A stretch of DNA of 42,260 nucleotides from positions 1-42,260 of the forward strand of contig JAIVFJ010000434.1 in assembly GCA_025765615.1 (NCBI GenBank), given 5' to 3'. Numbering within the stretch: position 1 is the first letter of the stretch; each line of letters starts with the position of its first letter. The stretch comes from Zopfochytrium polystomum (Eukaryota; Chytridiomycota; Chytridiomycetes; Chytridiales; Chytridiaceae). This document shows positions 1-9,233 of this stretch, piece after piece. A program made the position numbers and the translations under genes. Below the pieces are notes generated by a model that had not been told where the DNA came from, searched no databases, and was given only the letters and a program-made list of their open reading frames with translations.

Positions 1-540
1 CTTCTTGTTCTCATCCGGCACGTACTTACGCGCCTTTCCGCCAAGCACGCACTGCATCCGAACGCGCACAGGCGAGTTGGACGCGATCGCGACGGCGTAC
101 TTGTGCGCGACGGCAAACTCCTTGACGAAGCGGATCAGATCGTCGCGGTTTTCAAACTCTTGGCCGTGCGGCGGCGGCGGGCGGTCCGGGTCGGTGGGCT
201 GGTCGCCGGGGGGCGGGTCCTCGCCGTCCGCTTGCTCGGCGTCGGCGTCGTCGTGCGGCGACGATCGCGTCTCGTCGGGGTCCGCCGCTTCGGCGCCGTC
301 GGCGTCGTCGTCTTCGTCAAAGTGGTCGAGGCCGACGTCGTCGTCGTCTTCGTCGTCCTCGTCGTCTCGATCCGAGGCGATCGACCCAATCCCAGGGTCC
401 GGGCCCGATCCGCTGCGACCATCTGCCGCAACGCCGTTGTGCAGCCAGTCGTCTAGCCGATCGCTGTCCCAGGGGCGTCTGGATTCGTGTTCGCCGGCGG
501 GGTGGGCGGGGCCGGGTCCTGCGCCGCTGGAGCCGTTCAT
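1..540 (-). CDS. FAR1-like DNA-binding domain protein, N-terminal part (runs off left edge)
   Basis: Reading the minus strand from the ATG at 540-538 gives 180 codons without a stop up to base 1, so the gene continues beyond the window. The first ~130 residues are low complexity: Gly/Pro-rich, then a long Asp/Glu run (about residues 73-110), then Pro-rich. Residues ~130-180 look like a FAR1/WRKY-GCM1-type fold as found at the start of MULE transposases and related fungal proteins: a phrase like GQEFENRDDLIRFVKEFA, then hydrophobic A-x-K-Y-A-V-A-I, S-N-S-P-V-R-V, and a C-x-L-G-G-K-A-R-K-Y segment resembling the family's C-D-R-G-G-K-Y-R. It could be a MULE-type transposase or a domesticated host protein; the catalytic domain is outside the window. 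GC content and CpG density are far higher than in the transposon remnants to the right. The start is the only ATG that precedes the open acidic stretch. Confidence 0.6.
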   Translation of the reverse strand, partial: MNGSSGAGPGPAHPAGEHESRRPWDSDRLDDWLHNGVAADGRSGSGPDPGIGSIASDRDDEDDEDDDDVGLDHFDEDDDADGAEAADPDETRSSPHDDADAEQADGEDPPPGDQPTDPDRPPPPHGQEFENRDDLIRFVKEFAVAHKYAVAIASNSPVRVRMQCVLGGKARKYVPDENKK

Positions 541-889
541 TGGATTATTGGATTGAAACTCCGAAGAAAATCTTTGACGCTTTCCTTGATCACTGACCTG
601 CCCTAACTCCTTATAGACGGCCATGTCTCTTAGGTATGGGTGGTGCAATTATGGCGTTGTTATTCAACTTCATCAGGCTCGACAAAGAAAGAAACCCAAC
701 TCTCTCTCGAATCCATCAACAGTAACCACGCGCGCCACCATCTTTCCAACTTCGTCTCCTTTCCACAAGTTGGGGCAATGCCTCATATTCCTCAATTTTA
801 GGAGGGATGTGCCAATTAAAAAAGGGAAAGGGTCCATATGCTCTTTCGGGAGGACCAAATCCTAAGCGAGCACCAGGCTGTCTTCGTTG
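541..889. other. Upstream region of the FAR1-like gene; no gene seen
   Basis: About 350 bp with no convincing coding frame or RNA gene. It should contain the promoter of the minus-strand gene ending at base 540. I see no clear TATA box and no terminal inverted repeat that would mark a MULE end. Short open frames here overlap on both strands and have no recognisable motifs. Confidence 0.4.
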
Positions 890-1260
890 TTTGGTGTGAG
901 TGCTGTTAACTCGGGCGGGAGCGAGCACAATTGCGCGGTCGTGGGCGAGACGTGGTTTTTGTTCTACTTGGTAAAAATGTCCACAACCATCTCTGTTGTC
1001 GGCTTGTACTCAACCGAGATGACTTTCTCGTGCTGGATTTTCTCCCACACAAATTCGACCTTCACCGCTTCGTGCTTGGTACACTTGAGATTCCAGTCTC
1101 TGTTACCGTCTTGATGACTGAGGTGCTGTCTTTGTAGAGAGTGGTTGGTCCTGAATCAGCGAGAGTCTGTGCAACCAAATCGCTTCCTTCATGGCCTTCT
1201 CAAGAGGCCCTCCAATTCTGACACTGTTGTTGACATTGCAACCGATGCCTGCCCATCCAG
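890..1260 (-). pseudogene. Family A copia fragment: RNase H end plus LTR scrap, decayed
   Basis: Bases ~960-1260 align by eye, in the same direction, with 6500-6790, the RNase H end of the family A element in the left inverted-repeat arm. The element's coding strand is the minus strand. The region corresponding to the Y-E-D-N-T-S motif and the conserved H-K-P-T-x-E-M-V-A-D-I tail is recognisable, but frames are broken. Bases ~890-959 loosely match the A LTR next to that end (shared t-g-t-g-a-g-t-g-c-t-g). Many differences from the younger copy are CG to CA or TG changes, for example at the positions matching 6521-6600. It is a dead relic; its 5' parts are not contiguous here. Confidence 0.7.
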
Positions 1261-2209
1261 CTTGATTGATGACTTTGAAAACAGATGGTTGGGGCTGCAG
1301 CTACACACAGACACTCAAAGCTCCTTGCGTTACCAAGATCTGAATTCTTATGGGCGCAAACTGCAGAGCCAACTGCACACAGACCTCATGTGCAGCTCAG
1401 CTCATAGTCGTTTTGGACCATTTGTGGCAGCTCTTCAAAACAATGTTATGTGCTTTGATGAACTACGGAACATCACGGTTGCTTACTGCTGTCTGGGCTG
1501 TTGTTTCTATCAATCAATGATTTGTCACTCTCTGAAAGGGGCAGCAAAATTCAAAAAGGAAGGAAGTCAACATGCTGTCTGTCTGTCTGAGTGGAAGTCA
1601 ACAGGTTGTTTGTATACCTCCCCACTCTGGGAGTGAGGCTGCTGCAGGTAGGTGGCGAGATTGCGGCTGAAGGCTGCAATCTCGCATGCTCGGCAAGAAG
1701 GGATGGGATGGGGATGGATCTCTTGCACACGTAGCGTGCAAGGGGGTTTTTTGGGTACTTGGGGACAACTGGGACAATCCTCACCTGTTTCTCACAAGAG
1801 ATTTCTTGGAGAAACGGTGAAAGATAGAGAAAAGAGAAAAGAAAAAAAAAACTATAACAAAAACTGAAAGCCCCGAAGAGGAAAAAACTCGAAGACATCC
1901 AACTCAAATCCACACACATGATTCAACCTGCTTTGGCATCAATTTCATCACTGCCAAAGCAGCCAAATAATCCAGAAATCAAAGAAGGAGCGGCTTCAGT
2001 GCCTTCGGCACCTCTGCCGCAAGCGAAACAATTTGGAACAATCGCAATGACGCCCCACAACCCTTAGCAAATTTTCCACCAACAGCAAATTGCCTACCAG
2101 ACGAAAACGCTGTTCTGCTTGTTGGGAAGCTTGTTGGACAGAATCTTGAGGTGCAGTAACTGCTAGGAGGCATGCTGTACCTTAGAAGTCAACATGCAAG
2201 GTTCTGTTT
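1261..2209. other. No recognisable gene (about 950 bp)
   Basis: Open frames in this stretch show no domain I know. The first ~60 bases may still be the decayed RNase H fragment. Bases 1800-1870 are purine-rich (AG/A runs). The stretch lies between two family A relics in opposite orientation, so it is probably older transposon or filler DNA. I found no matching repeat elsewhere in the window. Confidence 0.4.
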
Positions 2210-3767
2210 ACAGCAGACATCCAGCATCGCCACCTGTGCCACGCATCACACAATGCAGCAAAGTGGCTTGTTGGAATGATGGATGGGCTTGAGCTCATTG
2301 CACTGGAGTCAGACTCACTATGCAATGTGTGTCAGTGCGCAAAGATTATACACCTACCATTTCAACAATCCAAGAACCCCAGAGCATGGCATCCACTTGA
2401 CCTGGCCCACATGGATTTCACACCAATCAAGACAAAAGGTGTTGAAGGAGCAGAAATGGCTCTAGTCCATACAGACAATTTCTCTGATCTGAAGGTTGCC
2501 TTTAACATGAAGGGCTGGTCAGGGAAGGAGATACTGTCCAATTTTATGCCACAGCTCTGATGGGTGGAGCATGCATGCAATCAGATGCTGAGAGCTATTC
2601 AGTGTGACAATGCAAAAGAATTCTATTTGGGGCAGTTTGCAGCCAAGGTGAAAGAAATTGGTGTCAAGCTGCAAGCTTCTAGCACTTGTGAGCATGAGTT
2701 GAATAGGAAAGCAGAAATTGCAAACTGGAATTTGTTGGACCAAGCACGCTGCCCTGCTTGATTTGGATGGATAAGAAGTGGTGGCCTCATGCACTAGTCA
2801 CTGCTGTTTACATAAGTAATTGATTGCCCATAAAGGAACTCTCTCTCACACCTATTGCTATTCACTCAAATCAATCCTGAATAGGCAAGTCTCTGGGTAT
2901 TTGGAGCCTGGGTGTAGGCTTACCATCCTGCTGGGCATTTCATTGACCCTTCCACAAACAAAATATTTGTCACTTGGAATATGCGGTTTGACAAGTCTCT
3001 TACTGGTTGCCTGAGTGATTCTACCTCAAAAACGACTGTTCCCTCAAGCTCATGCCAAAGGCATCACGCCAATACAGGATCTAATTTGGATGATGATGAT
3101 GTCCCTCTCACTGGTGAGGGGGGAGCACCAGCTGCAGCCACAGACAGCAAGAGCAAGAGTGAAAGTGATATGAACTTGGAATTGTGGGAAAATGCAGCAA
3201 CAAGTCCACAACCAGGCTTGCCAGATCACCGGAACAGCCAAGCACCCCTGTGAGTCAGTCATCACCACCTTGCTCACCACCCTGCTCACCATCCTGCTCA
3301 CCACGGGAGCGCTGTAGTGAGTGCATATGGATGCAACAAGGCTGTGAGTGCACTCAGCAAGAACAAGCAGTACATGATTTCCTGGAAGGCGAGAAGAAGG
3401 GAAAGAAGGCAACAGGCAGACGAGCAAACTTTGCTTTTATTTCCATTGCAGAGGTCAAACATGACCCCTGAATGGAAGAGTTGGAAAGCCGCTATGGATA
3501 AGCAGATGAAAACACTTGATGAATATGGGACGTGGACATTGAAACCACTTCCACCAGGTCGAAAAACCTATTGGGCTGAACTGGCACCTGGAGAGGCAGA
3601 AAGATGCAGATGGAAACTTACTGGAGAAGAAAGCAGATTCAGCCAGATTTAAGGACTCAATTATACTGAGACATACTCACCTACAGTGAGAGCACAGACT
3701 TTTCAGCTGATGCTTGCAGTGGCTCGGGGGAGTTTGATGCGGAAATTCACCAGAGTGATTTTCGTTA
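2210..3767 (+). pseudogene. Family A copia relic: zinc-binding region, integrase, RT start (CpG-depleted)
   Basis: Plus-strand remnant collinear with the minus-strand A element at 7700-9233. In order: the H-x-x-x-H...C-x-x-C pre-integrase zinc motif (2225-2345; the pair C-N-V-C is visible), the integrase core with H-M-D-F and R-C-D-N-A-K-E-F blocks (2400-2720), a stop at 2558-2560, the Ser-rich linker (3030-3320) and the RT entry region (3460-3760) with a W-K-S-W-K-A-A-M-D-K block. Multiple stops and frame changes make it non-functional. Arg codons of the younger copy are systematically Trp, Gln, Cys or His here, the result expected when CGN codons lose their CpG. Unlike the chimeric copy it keeps the first half of the zinc motif, so it shows what family A looked like before the B fusion. 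It ends inside RT at the junction with a DDE transposase fragment. Confidence 0.85.
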
Positions 3768-4278
3768 CAAAGAGTTTCGTTGTTGTGCTTCATTGGTGTT
3801 GGCGTTCTCCTTGAATCTGTCATGACCGAAGGGACGTTTACGCAGTTGAAATTGTTGGTTGCATGCTCCAACTTCGCACTGAAATCTGGTGAGCACCACA
3901 CACGCGTTCGCACAGTTGTTGTGCTGAAACTATAGTTCACCCGCATTGACTTTGTTCAAAAATCAAAGTTTGATGCTATCCCAGCTATCATTCTGTGTGG
4001 ATTATGGACGGGGCTAAGATTCATTGTGACTCAAACATCTCTCTCCACCTTCGGTCAATTGGAATCATTCCGGTTTATCTTCCTGCATACTATCCCTTTT
4101 TCAACCCCATGGAGATTCTCTTTGGTGTTGTAAAGAGTCATATATGCAACGCAACTATCCTGAGGGTGAGCTGACTGCAAGAACTTTATTGAGTTTCATT
4201 GCAAGAGCCATGCAGAGATTTGAAACATTCCCAATGCGCAGCATGTTACGTCATTGTGGGTTCCAAGAGGACTTATGA
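3768..4278 (+). pseudogene. DDE-superfamily (Tc1/mariner-like) transposase, 3' fragment
   Basis: Translation in broken frames gives the C-terminal half of a DDE_3-type transposase. Around 3985-4100 it reads H-S-V-W-I-M-D-G-A-K-I-H, then L-R-S-I-G-I-I-P-V-Y-L-P-A-Y and P-F-F-N-P-M-E-I-L-F-G-V-V-K. These are the family's second catalytic Asp (I-M-D-G) and the Asn-Pro-x-Glu block with the last acidic residue. A one-base shift near 4140 leads into M-Q-R-N-Y-P-E-G-E-L-T-A-R and a stop at 4276-4278. Upstream (3790-3930) frames resemble the part before the catalytic core but contain stops. No terminal inverted repeat was found on either side. The 5' half is missing where the family A relic ends at about 3767, so one of the two interrupted the other. 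Family is clear; subfamily is not. Confidence 0.7.
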
Positions 4279-4978
4279 GATCCTCTACATCTCTGAAGGC
4301 TCATCCCATAGTCTAGTGGATATGTGGGGAAAGGACAGTCATCAATGATGGGGAACTCCTGGTTCTAAGGGCCAGCACCCTGGTGTTGGTGTTAATGCTC
4401 TCTATGTATGCTCTGAAAGCACAGATATACCAATCAATAACTGTCATGAGTCATTGCTGACTCATGAGTGGCAGAACAGCCATGGACAAACATACAGAGA
4501 CAAGTCTCCACATGAATGAATCATGGGTGACATGGGCATTAGATGACAGGGTTAAGCCCTGGAGTGCCCAAAAGAGGACTCCATCTTCCCTGCTTGGCCC
4601 ACTCTGCACTTTGCCAGGGAAGGTCTCCTATCCACCACACACATGGTCTTTTGGGGAGGCACTCACCTTACATCACCCTGAAAGGAGATATGAGGGACGC
4701 AACTAGTCAAACAGGGGCTGCCCAAGGGGGAGTCTCATTGATTGTTTTTGAGTTGAGAGTTATTATTAAAGAGAAGAAGGGGGAGAGGGGCAGTATTTAT
4801 GGGGATCAGAGAGAGAAAGAAAGAAGGAGGAAGAAAAAGAAGAAAAAGACAAAGATAGTAAAAAGGAGAAAATGAAAGAAAAGAACAATTTGTAAGAATG
4901 AATCATCTTTCAGCCACACCCCCCTCCACCCAGTGTCTCTCCTGCCTCAAATTTGAGATGGGCTGAATTTGAGGGCTG
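4279..4978. other. No protein gene; possible tRNA-derived (SINE-like) head and purine-rich tail
   Basis: Bases 4309-4319 (tagtctagtgg) resemble a pol III A box and 4361-4371 (ggttctaaggg) a degenerate B box, 41 nt apart. The order and rough spacing fit a tRNA-derived SINE head. Bases ~4770-4880 are an A/G-rich run (GAAAGAAGGAGG-like units) that could be the tail. No second copy exists in this window to confirm a repeat family. A gypsy LTR begins right after, at 4979. Confidence 0.25.
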
Positions 4979-5021
4979 TGTTATGAATCACCCTCTGGAA
5001 ACCTCTGGAACCTTCTCGAAC
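4979..5021 (+). repeat. Gypsy G LTR, 5' part (split by a B solo LTR)
   Basis: Starts tgttatgaatcaccctctgg, the same start as the complete G LTR at 26849. After 43 bases it is interrupted by the B LTR; the remainder resumes at 6185. The left boundary is exact, but no target duplication could be checked because the right end is lost. Confidence 0.85.
5017..5021. other. Target-site duplication CGAAC, left copy
   Basis: cgaac directly abuts the B solo LTR end; the partner copy is at 6185-6189. Confidence 0.9.
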
Positions 5022-6184
5022 TGATGAAATCCCACCCAGGACTGGAGGGACTTGGTGTGTGTGGGGATGAAGAGAGAGAGAGAGAGAGAGAGAGCAGTGA
5101 TGATGGAAAAGGGAGAGGAGTGAGAGGATGTAGAGAGGAGAGAGGAGTGAGTGGGCAGAGATGGAAGAGAGAGCAAATGGAGGAAGAGAGAGTGGCTTGT
5201 TTTTCACTGGATTCTGTCAAAGCAGCAAGGAGGGGGTTGGATTCCTTGTTTGATCTCTGTGAGAGGTTGCTGCTTTTATACTCCTGCAGGTTGGAGCCAT
5301 CAGAAAACAGAGAGAGCAGTGGGCTGCACAGAGCAGGCCACAGAAATGAGATAAAACAGGCTGAGCACCAACCCCCATCCTGGGCTAAGTACCCATTCAG
5401 GGCTGAGTACCACCCAGGGCTGGGCATCACTCAGGGCTGAGTACCAGCCAGGGCTAAGTACCAGCCTGGGCTGAGCACCACCCAGGGCTGAGTACCAGCC
5501 TGGGCTGTGCACCACCCAGGGCTAAGTACCAGCCAGGGCTGAGTACCACCTTGGGCTGAGCACTTTGTCTGGGCTGAGTACCACCAGGAACCAATTTACA
5601 GCTTGTTTGAGAAACAGTTGCTTGTAAATTGGTTTGGTTGTTTCCAAATCAGGAAGCTTGTTTGGGAAACAAGCCGCTCTTTTCCTTGTTTTTAGAAATC
5701 CAATGATTGGTGCAATCTCTGGTGAGCTCAGTTTTTATCTCACTTTTAGAAATGCAGTGATTGGTGCAATCCCTGATTCCTAAATGCCTGTTGCATTGCT
5801 CAGATTGCACAGAACAGCAGGAAAGCTGGAATTCCAGATCAGGAAGCGGAATTCCGATGCAGAGAGTGGAGTTCCGGAGCATTGGGCAGTGGTACACTGC
5901 TTCTGCATGCTTGCTGTGCTGTGTTACATGTGCAGAGTGCGTAGTTTGAGCGTTTTTGTGCATGTTCTAATTGCATTGTTCCTACCGGTAGGATGAACAA
6001 AGCTAGAACAACAGCCGCCTTTGCCTATCTCTTTTTATTGAGAACAGATTAGCCCTTCCGAGCGCCCCATTCAAGTATTGAATCTACTGAGCCCTTCAAA
6101 CACCCCATCCAATGTGATTGGATGGAGTTCTCAAAGGGATCATCAGTAACGGGCGTAGTGTACCCCGTGGGTCGAATCTCAACA
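5022..6184 (-). repeat. Solo LTR of copia family B, with 5-bp target duplication
   Basis: 1,163 bp, exact reverse complement of 12163-13325 wherever compared. In element orientation it runs TGTTGAGATTCG ... GGGATTTCATCA, so it has the TG...CA ends typical of LTRs. It is flanked by cgaac at 5017-5021 and cgaac at 6185-6189, a 5-bp target-site duplication, with gypsy G LTR sequence continuing on both sides. It therefore inserted as a B element in a G LTR and lost its interior by LTR-LTR recombination. A TATA box (element TATAAAAG) lies at 5273-5280 on the minus strand. Confidence 0.95.
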
Positions 6185-6189
6185 CGAAC
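6185..6189. other. Target-site duplication CGAAC, right copy
   Basis: cgaac directly follows the B solo LTR; identical to 5017-5021. Confidence 0.9.
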
Positions 6190-6255
6190 ATTCCTTCATG
6201 GAACCTTGTGGAACCTTCTGGAACCTTCTTTGCTTTCCTGACTTGTCTTGTTGTT
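6185..6255 (+). repeat. Gypsy G LTR, continuation after the B insertion
   Basis: Matches 26894-26960 of the complete G LTR (tccttcatggaaccttgtgg and the following gacttgtcttgttgt). It then passes into the family A LTR piece, so the G LTR is truncated here. Confidence 0.8.
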
Positions 6256-6418
6256 GTGAGTGCTGCTGCTAACTCTGTGAGAGCTCATGCGATCGTGTCG
6301 AGATCTCGTTGTCGGTGGATTTGTTGTTTGACTTTTTTCTCTATTGATTTTTCTCTGACAAGTCGTCCTTTCAGAACGACAACGACAACACAGAAGTGCA
6401 AGCATGAACTCCCACACT
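6256..6418 (-). repeat. Family A 3' LTR, partial
   Basis: In element orientation the LTR starts TGTGGGAGTTCATGC at 6418, right after a purine tract (gcatgagggggag) that is a good polypurine tract. Only ~163 bp remain before the gypsy LTR scrap. The mirror copy is 11929-12091. Confidence 0.7.
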
Positions 6419-6440
6419 CCCCCTCATGCGCGACACCCTT

Positions 6441-9233
6441 CTACCCACTAAATCGAAGTCCCAATGCTTCTGCATGTTTCCTGAACACAGAGGGTCCCAG
6501 CAACTTGATAAAAATGTCCGCAACCATCTCCATTGTCGGCTTGTGCTCAACAGAAATGACTTTCTCATGCTGGACTTTCTCCCGCACGAATTCGACCTTC
6601 ACTGCTTCGTGCTTGGTACGCTCGAGGTTCTGGTCCCCCGTCACTGTCTTGATGACTGAGGTGTTGTCTTCGTAGATAGTAGTTGGCCCTGAATCAGGGA
6701 GACCAATCTCCCCCAACAGTCCGCGCAACCAAATCACTTCCTTCGTGGCCTCCAAGAGGCCCTCCAATTCTGCCACTGTTGTCGACGTTGCAACTGAGGC
6801 TGAGCGTTTGCTCCTCCAGCTAATAGCACAGTTTCCAAGGAAGAATACAAATCCATAGACAGACTTTGCAGACACTTTGTCTGAGGCAAAGTCAGAATCA
6901 GAGTATCCAACAAGTTCCATCTTGCCGCCCTGTCGAAACACAAGTGGCACATCAGCAGTTCCCTTGACGTAGCGTAGCACGTCTAGACCTGCCTCCCAGT
7001 GTTTGTCTGTTGCATTTGCCATAACTTGGCCTAACCGTCCAACAGCAAACGATAAGTCTGGTCAAGTCCAAACTGCTGGGAAATTCAAGCAGCCCACCAA
7101 TTCTTGCATTGGCTTCTCCGTTCGTGGCTCTTCACCACGCTTCTCCAGAACGCGCCCTGGCACCATTGGGGTGGAGATAGCCTTGGCATCCTCCATCCCA
7201 AATCTGGTCAGGAACTCGTAGAAATTCGATGAGTTGCTCAATCGAATCTCCCCCTTCTCTCGGTCCTGTTGCACACTGATTCCAATATAGCGCTCCAGCC
7301 TGCCCACATCACGCAGCTCAAAAGTAGCGTTCAGGTGAGTCCAGAACTTCTCAAAGTTCGCCTTTGCAGAGGCATAATAGAATGTCAGCATATCATCTAC
7401 AAACAATAGGACCGCCATAAAGTCTGGATTCCCTAGCTCCCCCTTTAGGAAGAGGCAAGGGTCGTGCTTCGATGGTCAGAATCCATTCTCCTCCAACCAC
7501 TTGCGAGCGGTCTTGTACCAAATCCGCCCGGCCTGTTTTGTCCCATACAGGGCCTTCTGAGCTTCTCCCCATTTGGCCCAAATACTTCGTATCCATCCGG
7601 CTGTTCCATATAGACTTCCTCATCCATGAGTCTGTTCAAGTAAGCTGCACAAATATCGCTTTGGTGGATTTCCATATCAAACTCCAGAGCCAGTACAAGC
7701 ATCAGCCGAAAAGTCTGTGCTCGTGCTGTCGGCGAGTATGTCTCAGTGTAATCAAGTCCATAAATCTGGCTGAATCCTCGCCCAACCAGCCTCGCCTTCC
7801 TCTCCAACAAGTTTCCATCTGCGTCTTTCCGCCTCTCCAGGTGCCACTTCGATCCAATAGGTTTGCGACCTGGTGGGAGTGGTTTCAATGTCCACGTCCC
7901 ATATTTGTCAAGTGTTTTCATCTGCTTATCCATAGCAGCTTTCCAACTCTTCCATTCGGGGTCACGTTTGACCTCTGCAACGGAAATGAAAGAAAAGATT
8001 GCTCGCCCCCCAGTTGCTTTCTTTCCCTTCTTCTTGCGTTCTAGGAAATCACGTACTGCTTGTTCTCGCTGAGTACGCTCTCGATCTTGTTGCATCCGTA
8101 TGCGCTCACTACGGCACTCCCGTGGTGAGCGGCGTGGTGAGCGAGGTGGTGAGCGAGGTGGTGATGACTGACTCACAGGGGTGCTTGGCTGTTCCGTTGA
8201 CGGCACGCGCACTGGCGAGCCTGGCTGTGGACTTGTTGCCGCATTTTCCCATGCTTCTGAGTCTGTATCACTTTCACTCGTACTCTTGCTGTCTGTGTCT
8301 GCAGCTGGTGCTCCCCCCTCGCCAGTGAGGGGGACGTCATCATCATCCAAATCAGATCCTGTATTGGAGCGATGACGCCTTTGGCTTGAGTGTGAGGAAA
8401 CAGTAGTTTTCGAGGTAGAATCGCTCGGGTGACCAGTGATAGTCTCGTCAAACCGCACATTCCGAGCGACAAATATTTCGTTTGTGGAAGGGTCCAGAAC
8501 ATTGTACGCCTTTCCACCTTGTGCATATGATAGCATTCGCCCAACCCGACTCCGCTCATTCAACTTGTTCTTGCCAGTCAAATGCTCAGCAGGATAGCGA
8601 GCCCATCCCCAGGCTCCAAATACTCGGAGGCTTGCCAAGTCAGGTTTGATTTGAGTGAATAGCTCAATAGGTGTGAGAGAAAGTCCCTTTACAGGCAATT
8701 GATTACTCATGTAAACAGCAGTGGCTAGTGCATGAGGCCACCACTTCTTATCCATCTGAGCATCAAGCAGGGCCGAGCGTGCTTGGTCCAACAAATTCCT
8801 GTTTGCAATTTCTGCTTTTCCACTCTGCTCATGCTCATAAGCGATAGGAGCTTGCAGTTCAACTCCAATTTCTTTCATCTTGTCTGCAAACCGCCCCAGG
8901 TAGAATTCTTTTGCATTGTCGCACCGAATAGCTTTCAGTGTCCGGTCGCATGCTCTCTCTGCCCATCGGAGCCACGGCATAAAATTGGACAGTATTTCCT
9001 CCCCCGACCGGCCCTTCATGGGAAAGGCGACCTTCAGATCAGAGAAGTCGTCTGTTAGGACTAGAGCCATCTCCTCGCCTTCAACACCTTTTGCCTTAAT
9101 TGGTGTGAAATCCACGTGAACCAGGTCAAGTGGGTGCCGTGCTCTGGGGTTCTTGGATCGTCGAAATGGAAGGCGTGTAAGCTTTGCAGGCTGACACACA
9201 TCGCATAGTGAGTCCGACTCTGGTGTAATGGGC
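6441..9233 (-). pseudogene. Family A copia: integrase, linker, RT, RNase H (left copy, broken)
   Basis: Minus-strand Ty1/copia polyprotein part. In order from 9233: the second half of the pre-integrase zinc motif (C-D-V-C), the integrase core (D-L-V-H-V-D-F, then R-C-D-N-A-K-E-F, then G-K-A-E-I-A-N), a Ser/Arg-rich linker, the RT entry W-K-S-W-K-A-A-M-D-K (7950), R-L-V-G-R-G-F-S-Q and S-D-I-C-A-A-Y-L-N, the catalytic F-V-D-D-M (about 7390-7405), and RNase H with Y-S-D-S-D-F-A and Y-E-D-N-T-S, ending at the stop at 6441. Frames break near 7560, between 7030 and 7070, and a TGA interrupts the RT between L-E-E-N-G-F and P-S-K-H-D. All of these are shared with the right arm, so the element was already dead when duplicated. 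Its 5' end is replaced by a B integrase piece. CpG density is normal, unlike the relic at 2210-3767. Confidence 0.9.

Larger units (their letters stand above)
5022..7933. repeat. Left arm of 2,912-bp inverted repeat
   Basis: Base x pairs with base 18347-x. Every translated frame in this arm has an identical partner on the opposite strand of 10414-13325, and direct comparison of several blocks (for example 5790-5910 with 12437-12557) shows no mismatch. The outer end coincides with the LTR end; the inner end is the ATG of an A-element RT block. Confidence 0.95.

Noticed and set aside
135..556. Ser-, Val- or Thr/Arg-rich frames on either strand
   Set aside because: They are shadows of the GC-rich Asp/Glu-rich minus-strand frame that ends in the FAR1-like domain.
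4770..5100. Possible CRISPR-like or satellite array from AG/CT runs
   Set aside because: These are simple purine/CT microsatellites; no regular repeat-spacer pattern.
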